From contig OY855906.1 of assembly GCA_963693305.1 (NCBI GenBank), forward strand, positions 29,556,626 to 29,620,625: DNA of 64,000 bases, written 5' to 3'. Source of the DNA: Meandrina meandrites. Taxonomy: Eukaryota > Cnidaria > Anthozoa > Scleractinia > Meandrinidae. A program made the translations under genes and the position numbers. The notes under the pieces were generated by a model that made no database searches, was not told the DNA's origin, and saw nothing but the letters and a program-made list of their open reading frames with translations. Below, piece by piece: positions 1 through 12,700 of this stretch (position 1 is the stretch's first letter; each line of letters opens with the position of its first letter).

Positions 1-69
1 AAATCCTATTGCGTTATTTTCTACCCTAAATAAAAGGTAAAGATGTAAGTAATTATCACTGATAACACC

Positions 70-465
70 AACAACAATTTCTTATCAGAGTCTTATAGGT
101 AAGTTCTCACGTGCAGCCATTTTGTAAAATATCGTCCTCAAGCGATTTGTTTACGGTGTTTGGTGTTGTTAGAAAATATTTCTTTTGATAAGATATTTGA
201 AGCAATAACACAAAAGTTTGCAATAAGGTGTAAATAATTTTGGTACAACAATTTCTTATCAGAGCCTGAGAAAATGAAATTTAATGTTCACAAGCTATAG
301 GCAAAAGCTCGCGTCTTTTAAGCGATTTAGTGGAATTCAGCGGAACTTCGAGATTGGTTTTCGATGTCTGGTGTTGTTAGAAAATATTTCTTTTGATAAG
401 ATATTTGAAGCAGTAACACAAAAGCTTGCAATAAGGTGTAAATAATTTTGGTACATAATTTTGTC
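70..465 (+). repeat. Two-copy tandem repeat, unit about 208 bp
   Basis: GTTGTTAGAAAATATTTCTT and GCAATAAGGTGTAAATAATT each occur twice, 208 bp apart. It lies beyond the 3' end of gene 1; no gene seen in 1-598. Confidence 0.85.
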
Positions 466-598
466 CAACAACTACTCGAAGTCCTGGCGGCTTCCGTCTT
501 AATCAGTTAACTAATTAACCAAGCAAGTAACGAAGCAAACAAAAGCAAGCAAGCAAGCAAGCAGCCAGCGAGCAAGCCAGCCATTAATGAATGAAACT

Positions 599-753
599 TC
601 ATGCACAGTTTCCCCATCTTCCTGATCGATACACAGGATCCAATGCACACCAGAGTTTGCTGTGATCCTTTTTGGTGCAAGAGTTGTAGGTCTTTCCGTT
701 GTACTCGAAAGGAATACTGCAGCATTTACCAGATGTTGTCCTCGGATTACAAA
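599..753 (-). CDS. Gene 1 exon 14: fibronectin type II domain and stop
   Basis: 155 nt, entering in phase 1 after [25 protein letters not shown], then YNSCT, WCALDP and WGNCA followed by TGA, fits the FN2 pattern CxxPFxYxxxxYxxCT...WC...WGxC. FN2 modules commonly bind collagen or glycans. Confidence 0.87.
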
Positions 754-3700
754 CTGAAAAGGCAGCAACGGAATATCTAGCGTTACTTGGCAATATACCT
801 TGGGTTTAGGAAAATAGGACCACAGACCTTTCCCCTTGAATTTTACCAAATTTGTTTAAACGGGTGGTTCTGTCCGATTAGGGACTTCTATTAGTATTTT
901 TTTTGCATATAGAACACTATCATTTGAAAACAAAAATTTATTGGGATATTTTTTTTTTTTACGACGCACTTCCCCGACTTCTGGAAACAATGGCAGAATA
1001 ACGAGGCGTAGATTAAAACATGACAAGTTATATTTGCACCCACAGTAGGTGATCACGGATAGTTAATCAAAATTAGAACAAAATTCTTCAATCTGACTTG
1101 TTACCAGCAGGCCCGATTTTAATACAAATAGGACAGTTTAGGTGGCACGCTTGAAATTGGAGTGTCGGCTTCATGCGTGCAATCGGACAAGTGGATAACA
1201 CGCCATTTTTTTTTTTTTTTTTTTTTTGGGGGGGGGGGGGGGGGAGGGGTCTGTTGCACTTAAACGAATTTCTGCTCATGCATTAACCAGTCAAATCTTA
1301 CCTTGGCAGGTAATGCCATCCCCGGTATATCCGTCGCGACAACTACATTGGAATGAGCCATCAGTGTTAGTACATCTTGCTTTCAGGTCACAGTTGTTTG
1401 TCTCATCACTGGAACACTCATCTATATCTGGGTATAACAAACAAGGCCGTATTCATGAATGGGAGGAGTGCTTAAATTAATGGTAATCGTTATCATTCAG
1501 CTTCGAGTTGACAAAGAGCTGACGCCTGACGAGAAAAACAAATAACTTTGAGTAAAACACACAACAAGAATACCAACACAGCAGCACAACCAACAACAAT
1601 AACATCTGACATAAAGTATGACAGTTAACTAAAGTTGAGATTTGCTCTCCACTTGGGCGAGCAACAATGCTCGCTCTAAACTGAACGGCGTGGCGGTATA
1701 AACAAAAACCAAAAAAAACTGAGTATATTAGCATTAAGGAATTACTTCACCTACCTTCGCATGTTTTACCATCGCCAGTGAATCCTGGTTTACATGCACA
1801 CTGGAATGATCCCAAAAGATTGTCGCAATCGGCGTTAGAAGAACAGTCGTGTGTATTCAAGGTGCATTCGTCCACATCTAGATTTGTTAGAAACAGAGTA
1901 AAATAAATGCAAATTGTCTGTAACAATCTGCCTGTTACTCTGTCATTTAATTGAATTAGAAAATACTGCTCATTTACCGGCCATGCCTTACCTTGGCAGG
2001 TAATGTCATTCCTGCTGTATCCGTCGCGACAAATACATTGGAATGCGTCTATCATCCGATGGAACAGTTTTTTTTTCAATGTTAAGAGACCAACTCTGAC
2101 TATTAGATGAAATAGAACTTTGTTGCTAGTTCTTCTAGAACTTGTTTAATAGTTGTTCACATCTGTAACTTAAGTCTCCAATCTCATTATTTATTTTTCA
2201 ACGGGGTTTGGACGAAATCTGAGACCTAACTCAAAATACTGCTCCTTAACCCAGTAAGACACTACCTCTCTGGAACTTCTATTTTCATTCGCCTGCTGTA
2301 AACACTACCTCTATTGTTATTCCGGGCTAGGGGCATTGTTATGACCTGTTATCTATTGTTTTAAGAAACAATGAAGTAACTCGCTCCGAGAGGTAGTGGG
2401 CGACCCCCTTAACCAGTCATATCTTACCCTGGCACTGGGTAATGCCATCCCCGGTATATCCTTCGGGACAAATACATTGGAAAGAGCCATCAGTGTTAGT
2501 GCAACTTGCTTCCTGGTTACAGTTTGTTTCATCACTGGAACACTCATCTATATCTGCGCATAACAAACAAGGTCATACTCATGAATGGGTAGAGTACTAA
2601 AATTAAATGATTTCATAATTTTTCAACTTAGTTTCATTAGGTTTGACTGGTATGACAGCTCAGTTGAGGTTTGCTCTCCGCTTGGGTGAGGAACAGTGCT
2701 CTCTTTTAACTGAGCGGGATGGTGGTATAGAAAAGGAGGTTTATTAGCGCTGAGGTATTACCTAACCTACCTTGGCATGTTTTACCGTCGCCAGTGAATC
2801 CTGGTTTACACGCACACTCGAATGATCCCAATAGATTGCTGCAGTCGGCATTAGAAGAGCAGTCGTGTGTATTCAAGGTACATTCGTCCACATCTACATT
2901 TGGTAGAAACAGAATAAAATAAATGCTAATTTTCTGTAACAATCTGCCTGTTACTCTCTCATTTTAGTTGAATTGGAAAATTAGATCTGTAACTTCGTCT
3001 TTAGATGCGTTTCCAAAGGTTTTCGTGCAACCGTCCGTGAATTGGTCCATGCGTGCGTGCGTGCGTGATGCGTGCGTGCGTGCGTGCGTCCGTGAGTGCG
3101 TGCGTCCGTCCTTCCTTCCATCCCTCCATTGGTCAATCCATTTTTGCACATACATGTGTCTGTTCGTCCCGTCCATCCTTCTATTTGCAGGTTGCTGTGT
3201 ACGTTTTACGCATCCGAATACGCCATTGATACTCATAAATCAAGCAAGTTTGGCTGTTAATCATCTTAATGAGGCACTGGAATAAACTACCATTACAAGT
3301 AAGGATAAGCAAGTAATATAAACTTCACAGCTTCGTGGCGCCTGTTTGATCACGCTGTAAATTTAACTGTAACACGGTTATTGTTAATTGAGGTTTTTCT
3401 CATCAGGTAAAAACAATGCCTATATTAATTTTGCAGAAATTCATGTGTTTATATCGAAGATCGGTTATTGAAGTTTATCATCCGATGGAACAGTTTTTTT
3501 TCTCCAATGTTGAGAGACCAATTATAATTATTAGATGAAAAAGTACTTTGTTGCTTATTCTTCTAGAACTTGTTTAATATTTGTTCACATCTGTAACTAA
3601 AGTCATGAATCGCATTATTTTGTTTTCAACGGAGTTTTGGACGAAATCAGAGACCTATCTCAAAATACTGCTCCTTAACCAGTCATATCTTACCTTGGCA

Positions 3701-6700
3701 CTGGGTAATGCCATCCCCGGTATATCCTTCGGGACAAATACATTGGAATGAGCCGTCAGTGTTAGTGCAGCTTGCTGCCGGGTCACAGTTGTTTGTCTCG
3801 TGACTGGAACATTCATTTATATCTGCGCATAACAAACAAGGTCGTATTCATGAATGAGTAGAGTGCTCAAATTATTGAAAAACGTTATTACTCACATGAC
3901 CGTCGCGAAACACAGATAACTTTGAATAAAACACACAACAATTAAAATGTATAAAAACAACACGACCAATAGCAATAAGATCTGACATTAGGTATGGCAG
4001 TTCAGTTGATTGGGATTTTCTCTTCCCACGGGTGAGGAAAACTGTCTTTCAACTGAGAAGGGTGGTACAAAAAGTGAGATTCATTAATTAGCATTAAAGT
4101 ATTACCTAACCTACCTTGGCATGTTTTACCATCGCCAGTGAATCCTGGTCTACATGCACACTGGAATGATCCCAAAAGATTGCTGCAATCGGCCTTAGAA
4201 GAACAGTCGTGTGTATTCAAGGTACATTCGTCCATATCTAGATTTGATAGAAACAGAACAAAATAATTGTAAACTGTGTTTTAACCGTCTATTACTCTCA
4301 TTTAAATAAATTGGAAAATAATGTTTGTCAATTTTCATTGGATGGGTTTTCAACAGATTTCCACGCAGCAGACCGCGAATCGGTCCTTTGTTGCATCCGT
4401 CCGAATGTCCCTCCATTCCTCCATTCGTCAATCTATTTGCCTAAACATGTGTCTGTCTGTCCGTCCGTCCGTCCATCCGTTTATTTGCTTGTTGCCGTGT
4501 GCGTTTTACGTATCCAAATGTGTTTCATTGTAACTCATATTTCAAGAACAATTTATATATTTATAAAATTATCGAGCAATAGCGCGCACTGTGATTGGTC
4601 AATACTGCCAATATAATAAGGAATATTTTTGCCTTTATAACTATTTGTTAGAGCCCCATACCAGTCTCAAACACTTTGCATTTGTCAAAATTGTGTGCCT
4701 AACTTCCTTTGTGATTATTTATGCATATTTATTCAAACATTACACGCTTTTATGACATAATTTTTTTGGAAGACTCATTCACTACCCTATTAGATTGAAA
4801 GTACTCCCTTTTTTTCTTGTTCACAACTGTAATTCAAGTCTTGAATTGCATTATTTTGTTTTCCGCAGAGCTTGCATGAAATCCGAGACCTTACTCAAAA
4901 TACTGATCCTGAAGCAATCATATCTTACCTTGGCAGGTAATGCCATTCCCGCTAAATCCATCGCGACAAGTACATTGGAATGAGCCGTCAGTGTTTGTAC
5001 AATTTGCTTTCTGGTCACAGGTGTTTGTCTCATGACTGGAACACTCATTTATATCTGCACAAAATAAAGAAAGAAGCATTCATCAATAGAAAAATATTCA
5101 AATTAACGATAATCAAAGTGCCATGTACATAATATATTAATGCAAAATGGAATTCAATTTTAACAAAAACACCAATTTGGTGACAGCAAAGAAATATCAA
5201 CTAGATAGAAAAAATATATGACTAAAGGTTAAAAATTTCACCTGAATTAAACTTTTGATTTCATATCAACCTGTCACAAAATTAAATCGAATTTGATGAG
5301 CTGTAATTCACTTCCATCCTTGTAATCCTGCACTTCTTCAATCCCCAAGATACTCTTTTTCTTTAAAATCTCATTCAGTTAAAAAGTATCTTTGGTGGCA
5401 TTTGCCAATATAATAAATCAGGAAAGAATCAGCCAGTACTTTGCTCCTTTAAAACACAAAGGACAAAACCAAAAATCAAACAAACCGACTAAATAGCAGA
5501 GTTTATAGCTCACTAGAGATATCCGCTCCACCATTGAAGGCGGCACCACTAGTACGTCCTTGACTGTAAGGAATAAGCAAACCTACCTTGACACGTTTTA
5601 CCATCGCCAGTATATCCGGGTTGACACGTGCAATGATATGATCCCATGCGGTTAGTGCAACTGGCGTGAGACGAACAGTCGTGTGCATTCGAGGCACATT
5701 CGTCGACATCTACATGTAATGATAATTTAACAAAATGTTGTAATTAAGGGTGCATAATTATTGGTTGTCTGTTACTTTATCTTTTGACATTTCCATGACC
5801 ACCAAATATCGTACCTTCGCAAGAAGTACCGTTACCGCTGTAACCGTCACGACAGGTGCACAGGAATGAGCCATCAGTGTTAGTGCAGTTCGCTGCCTGG
5901 TCACAGTTGTTTGTTTCATGACTGGCACATTCATTTATATCTGCGCGTATAAAAGAAAGTTCCATTAAAAGGGAAGATCAACGTTAATAGGAAGCGATGC
6001 GCCTAGTTTTGCGCGTCAAAAATTAAAATCCTAAAACGTAAGACGTGTTTCTTGCTACTAACGAGTCTTTTTTCTTTGTAGCTTGCATGGTCACAAAATG
6101 CCTCGGGACGTTGTTCCACTCATGATTCCCATATGTTTTGATTCCTTTCTCAAAATGGCATATAGATGCTAAAAGCACGAAACCAATTAAACAACTAATT
6201 TCTTTGGAAGGGGTTGTGTATTAAATAATTACTGATACGATAACTGGTTTATACAATCAGCGACGACGACGACCTCGAAATTCGACATTACCAAGGGTTA
6301 TCAAAAGGAAGTGTTCCACTGCTTGTTTGTCTGTTTTACGTTTTCTTAGCTATCTGTTTTTTTTTTTCATTACGAAATCCCAAGTCCAAAAATTCCCACC
6401 TGCGCAGTCAACGCCACTTCCGGTGTAGCCCGATTTGCAGTCACACTTGAATGAACCCGGTACGTCTACACAGACTGCGTTTAACGAACAGTTATGGCTT
6501 CCATCTGTGCATTCTTTAACATCTACAAGAAGATACGATATCTTGCTTTATCATTTATATCATATCGACCCATCCTCGGAGACCCAGGGGCAGTTAGTGG
6601 GGGCGAGGGAAAGTCGTAACGGGCGAAAAAAAATTTCGGCGAAGAAAAGTAAAGTACGAAACGAGGAGCCCCTTGGGACACAGTCTTACCGGACCAGTTC

Positions 6701-9700
6701 CAAACGGTCGGAGTCGTTCTGGCTTCTGATTGGTGCCACAAAACCTTTGTTTTTTGTGTCCAATCAGAGAGCAGCAAGACCAGGAGTCGTTTCGTGTGTT
6801 CTTACACGGATTGATACAAGAAGGCCAGTTGCTCGCCATGTTTGTTTTTGCTCGAGGAGAAATATTCTAATCACAGGACAAGATGCAGGGCAAATCGTGC
6901 GGCGTATCCACAAAAAGCCTCACCGGAAATATGCTGGATCTTCGCAGGTATTGTAAGAGTCGTGTAGATTGCGAGTTACCTGCATCATTCGTTTTAATGC
7001 ACTCACTGATCCACTGATTTCGAGAGGCTTTTCTTTAAACGAAATAAATAAATTGTTTTTCGAAATTTCTGACTGAAACTTGTCTTTCGAGTTGTTTACG
7101 ATGAGTAATATTAATCTAAAAAAAAATGTTTCTGACCGTCGAGTCGGAGTGTGTGCTTTTGTTAACATAAAGAGAAAAAGAAACTTCATGTTGAGTAGCG
7201 TATAATTTAATATTTTAAGGCTTGGAATTTGACTCGTGGAACACAACTCAAAGGTGATATTTACTGCTGTTTCTTTTTGTTTAAATCCTGTAGTATTTCA
7301 TGAACCTGTCTGAAATGTAGTACCCTTTACACCAAAACTAATCAATAATGTTGAATACATTTGTATTTAAAATTTAATGTCCTGTACCACTCTTTTGCTT
7401 CTTTCTCCTTATGCATCAAATACTGTAGTACTTTAGTGTACACCAAATCATTGGATTGTGTTTTTTTGGTCACTCTGCAGTTTACTGGTTACTCAAACTT
7501 GGATGGTATGTGCTGCCCACAACCTCCATGCTCATTTTATGTGAATTAAAAGATATCGTACTGCAGATTTTTTGATACAATAAATCAGCTTTGTGTTCCT
7601 GTAGAAAAAGGCAAATAACAAATATACATGGGCATATTCTTACCTCAAGTGCCGATGTCAATGTGTAATGACAGCCCTGCTTGCTATTAAGTCCTCATAA
7701 AATAGTTAGTTTATATGCTTTGCTGCATGCTCCTGTAACACATATACCTGATTACTGTCAATTAATTACCCCCAGTAAAACCATCATGAGGAATATATTG
7801 CCTCTAAATTTGCACAGCCTGGGGGTAGGGTTTAAGACTACTTCAGCTGTTACTTTGACAGCATAAGCATTCAAAGGTTTAAGTCGGGCACTGATCAACC
7901 ACTTTTGCTTGGAGTTGGACAAAGGATACAGAAAAATTGTAAGACAAAGAAGTTTTTATTACACTGTAAAATGCACTTCCCTAGATGTCAAGAAATTAAA
8001 TACTCTAAGCTGATGAAAGAGTTGGAAAGGGAAGCACTTACCCTATAAAAGGTTCTAAGGGTAATTGTAATGCTATCACAGTTTTTTAAGAGGAAAATGT
8101 AGTCTTTCGGGCCTTTCACTAGTTCAGCTGGTGCCCACACTGTTAAAGGCAAGAAATACACAACACCTCATTGGACCTCCTCTTTTTCTTGGTGGAGCAC
8201 AAAAAAAGGTTTGTAGTTTACTTGCTTCATGAATGCAGTTGAAAAAATATCATAGCATCAATTCTAGCAGTATACAAGATATTTGTCACAGGGACCTACA
8301 GTGAAGGTTAATGGTTGAGCTTCCTCAAGTCTCTTATAGATCAATCAACTGTTGAGACCATCCTCCACCACCTTACTACTATACTCTTCATTTAGACTCA
8401 CTCCTACTCCCTGGGATGCTTTTTTGTCTCTCCCCAAGCGTGATCTCCTAAATTTGAATTTGACATGACACTCACCCAATCAAAAAGAAAAAGCAATCGC
8501 TCGCTGAAGTACGCCTCCATTGCAGGCTATTATTGATATATTTGGTATAAAAAAACTGGGAGGCGTGGTGGCCTAATGGTTAGTTTGCTGGACTCCAGAT
8601 CGGGTGGTCTGGATCATTATGTTGGGTTCTTGGGCAAGATACTTTACTCTCATAGTGCCTCTCTCCACCCAGGTGTACAAATGGGTAACGGCAAATTTAC
8701 TGCTGGGGGTAACACTGTGATGGACTAGCATCCCACCTAGGGGGGAGTAGAAATACTCCTAGTCGCTTCATGCTACGGAAACCGTGATAAGCTCCAGCCT
8801 GATGGGCCACTAGGCTCATGTGCAGACTTATAAAAAAGCATACTCAGGACTGGCAAAACTTACTCAGGACTGGCAAATTTATAGTCTCTCGACATCAGTG
8901 AATCGGTGAGTGTGTTAAAACTCGCAATCTACGCGACTCTTACAATACCTGCGAAGATCCAGCGTATGTTAGGTGAGGCTTTTTGTGGATATGCCGCACG
9001 ATTTGCCCTGCAGCTTGTCCTGTGATTAGAATATTTCTCCTCGAGCAAAAACAAACATGGCGAGCAACTGGCCTTCTTGTATCAATCCGTGTAAGAACAC
9101 ACGAAACGACTCCTGGTCTTGCTGCTCTCTGATTGGGCACAAAAAAACAAAGGTTTTGTGGCACCAATCAGAAGCCAGAACGACTGGTCCGGTAAGACTG
9201 TGTCCCCAGGGGCTCCTCGTTTCGTACTTTACTTTTCTTCGCCGAAATTTTTTTTCGCCCGTTACGACTTTCCCTCGCCCCCACTAACTGCCCCTGGGTC
9301 TCCGAGGATGATATCGACCTAGTATGAAAATACCTCAAATCACATTCTGGCATTGAATACGCCCCCTCGCGTTCAACTGCCTTACCCAGTTGGCATTTAT
9401 CTCCATGGTATCCCTGTGGACAAATGCATCGATATTCTTGGTAGCCGAATCCTTCTTGACATGTGGCATTTAAAACGCATGGGCTGCTCTGACAGTACGT
9501 CTGAAATAAATTCAATATTATGTTAATAAACGAAGGAGTTGATTTATCCTTATTCAAAGTAAATGACAGTATGTTTGCAACGCATTGAAAGTATTTACCC
9601 ACGAAGCCCGCCACCCCTCCCCCCTGACGTAAACTTCCTCTAATATTAACAGCCTCACTCATAGTAAACAGAGGAAAATGGTTAGGTAGACCTTCGAAAA

Positions 9701-12700
9701 TGAAATGAGCAAGCAAAGAGGCCAATATTTAGGTTGGAAGTTCCATGACAGTGCAGATCGTTTGTTTTGTGCTTATACACTATGCATGAGTTACGTAATC
9801 GCAATGTTTTTATTGGTTAGTTGCATGAACACACGTAACCGCTAATTGTATTTTGTCAGGTTTTGTGCACTCTCAATGCCAAAATAGCGAACAAAAACCT
9901 ATAACAAAGATCTTTGCCGATGGTAAGTACGAGACGCTCATAAAAATCGTGCAGTATTTACAGGTAAATCTTTTCTAAGACCCTATAACATTTCTAATCC
10001 GCACAAAAGCTTAGCAACCATCTCGACAAAAGAAAAAAATATTTTTTTTTTTTGCCTTACTATGCAGTGCATTTACCAAAGACGGAATATATCCTATCAA
10101 TTCCTAATATTACTACAACAATACGATAACCATGTTGGTTTTCAATCTCCATATAGCCATTTTTTAAAATCATCTTTAAGCCATCAGTCTGGCGAAGCTG
10201 TCATTGCCGCTGTGGTTGTTTCATTGTTTACAAAGTTTAGTGGATCGGTGACACAGTTCAGTAAGTTCGTCTGGTAACTCTTCCAGATCTTTAAAACCGT
10301 TAAGTTTTATACGTCATATTTTCCGCATTTACCAGACGCATACTACGCCTGGGACCCATTATGAAAAGTTTTTCTTGGCATGTACGGTCATTATTTCAAC
10401 AGTTGATGCACGAACCGCACTTTTGATTTCCTCAGCACGATATGGATATGAATGCACTTAAAATGCCCTCCCCTCCCGTAAACTGCAATGCGATACGTGT
10501 TAGCTCTTGTTATCACAGTGGCGATATATACGCAGTTGCATTCGTGACACAAATGGTATGCGTTACTCTGCTTAGTGTTCAGATTAAAATGTATTGTGAG
10601 TGTCGTAATGCCTTTTACACTCGCTTAATATCTTATCCCTCGATAGATAGATGAACGTATGGCTTTAGAAAACACGACGTCTTCAGATTGCCTATGTACT
10701 CACAAGTATAGGGCTGTATATGAAGCCACGTCTTGACATCATCTCACTGGAATGGACTTGGAAGTGATTTTTGTCATTTATTTCACATAAAAATGATCCA
10801 TCCTCCAGCGGCCCGTAGTTGTACGACGCACATTTTGTTTCAAGGTAACAATTAATCTTGCAAAATTCCTGGTTAGTTACTCGGTCACTCCTGATGACGT
10901 GATTGGCAAGAATCGTGTCCGTTATTTCTTCTCGGAATTGAATGCTTCGACATTCATCTAGAAGAAACAAATAATTTATACCTATTTGCTTTATGTTGTT
11001 GTTTTTGTTTAAATTAAATCACTGCCCTCTATTTTTTGGCACTGGCGCGTTAACGTATAGCGGCGCTTCGAGAGCGGAATTTATTTGATGAAAAATCGTA
11101 CATCAGGGCCATTTGCGCGAAAGTGATGTGATGATTTTGCATTACATTCGCTTCGCATGCAATTATCTCGAAACAACATTTACAGATTATTGGGTATTTA
11201 AAAGTAGTTATAGCGGAGCTCCAAGGGCCCGAAGGTCCGCAGAGTGGAGACATAACAATAGAATAAGGAGAATCATGCATCCAACCTCATTCATTAATGG
11301 TCATCATGGCTAGCGCCATGGTTCACTCGCGAGTGTCCCCTTATCGGCTTACATTTTTGATATTGGACATCCATGTTATGGTCAATTGACAGCTGTCAAA
11401 ACAAGGTATCCGTTCTTTTAGGTTAAATCTATATAGTAGTATTGTCTTCATTTTTTTTTTTTTTTTTTTTGATAGCACTAGTCTATGTTGGTTGTAAAAA
11501 TTTTGTTGCAAATTCTTAATAGGTATACGTGAGGACTGCTGTATACTACGTGCTTTGTAACTACACGGCTCGGGTTGGTTCTCGCCAGGCCCACACAAAA
11601 CGGCTGCATTATATTAAGCTTGGAGTGATGTGTTATTTGTTGTGTGTAGTAATCTGTTTTCGTGGCATACTGGATATCCAGCAGCTTGGTGGGCATAATT
11701 GTCATTTGAAACGCAAAGAGGGCTTGGACATCTTAAAACACTAGCTGAAAATAAAAAAGAACTCGATAGAAATATGCTACAAAAATATTTAATGCAGTTT
11801 CCTACGATAGCACAGAAGTTAGAAATCTATTGGAAAGGTGCTAGCTGTAATTTGCCGACAACTTGTCTTAGCAGTTCCATTCGCAAAATCCTGCTTGGTA
11901 TTCAGTTTCCTCTGTAGTGTGCTTTGCTATCTACTGTTTGTTTAAGGTGGCTCATAACAGTTTAGTCAGAATTAGACATGCCTGTATTAGGTGTTCTATC
12001 GCAGCTATACCAATACTTTTTAGGAAAATCTTTTAGTACAAACTTGTACAAGTTTTAGCAATGAACAAATTGACGTCATTGTGACGTCAAGAATCGTTGC
12101 CATGGCAACGTCATATGAGGTCAAAGATACCCTATTTTGGACCTTTTGAGGCTAATAACTCAAAAACTACTCGGTGAAAGTTCTCGTTTTTAATATATGT
12201 TTATCCAACTGACAGAAGAAAAATTTTTGCAAATTTTTAAAAAAATCTGTAGGTAGGATTCAAAGCTACGTCATTTTTTCACTAATTTAAGGTGGCTCTG
12301 AACCCTACCTACAGATTTTTTTTAAACATTGTTAGATTGTTTGTTTTGCCCAGTAGGCAAACATATATGAAAAACAAAAACTTTCACCGTCTAGTTTTTA
12401 AGTTATTAGCCTCAAACGGTAAAAAATAAGGTATCTTTGACCTCATATGACGTTGCCATGGCAACGTATTTTGACGTCATAGCAACTGCAATTTGTTCAT
12501 TGGTAAAACCTTTACAAAGTTGTACTGAAAGTTTAACCTTAACGTTATTGGTGTAGCTGCAATAGAATACCAATGACGGGAATATCTAAACCACTTCGAG
12601 CCACCTTAAATGTTCTGGATTTATTTCCAAGGCAATGAACGCTGTGAAACACCTGTGTCTTTGTCCACTGACTTAGTGATCGTCCCCAAAGAAATATTTT

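Larger units (their letters stand above)
500..4602 (-). repeat. Inverted segmental duplication, copy 1
   Basis: 3' half of gene 1, exons and introns. It is the reverse complement, with gaps, of 25352-29635. The outer edge is at the ATTGACCAATCACAG motif near 4602. Confidence 0.8.

Noticed and set aside
2968..3285. Arg/Val/Cys-rich plus-strand reading frame
   Set aside because: Driven by the GTGC microsatellite in a gene 1 intron.
6435..6956. 173-codon plus-strand reading frame
   Set aside because: It spans the antisense of a cbEGF exon and the arm of the long-TIR element; the other arm gives a similar frame at 8940-9287.
9168..9725. 185-codon minus-strand frame taken as one exon
   Set aside because: Only 9386-9500 is an exon by splice sites and homology; the rest is intron and transposon arm.
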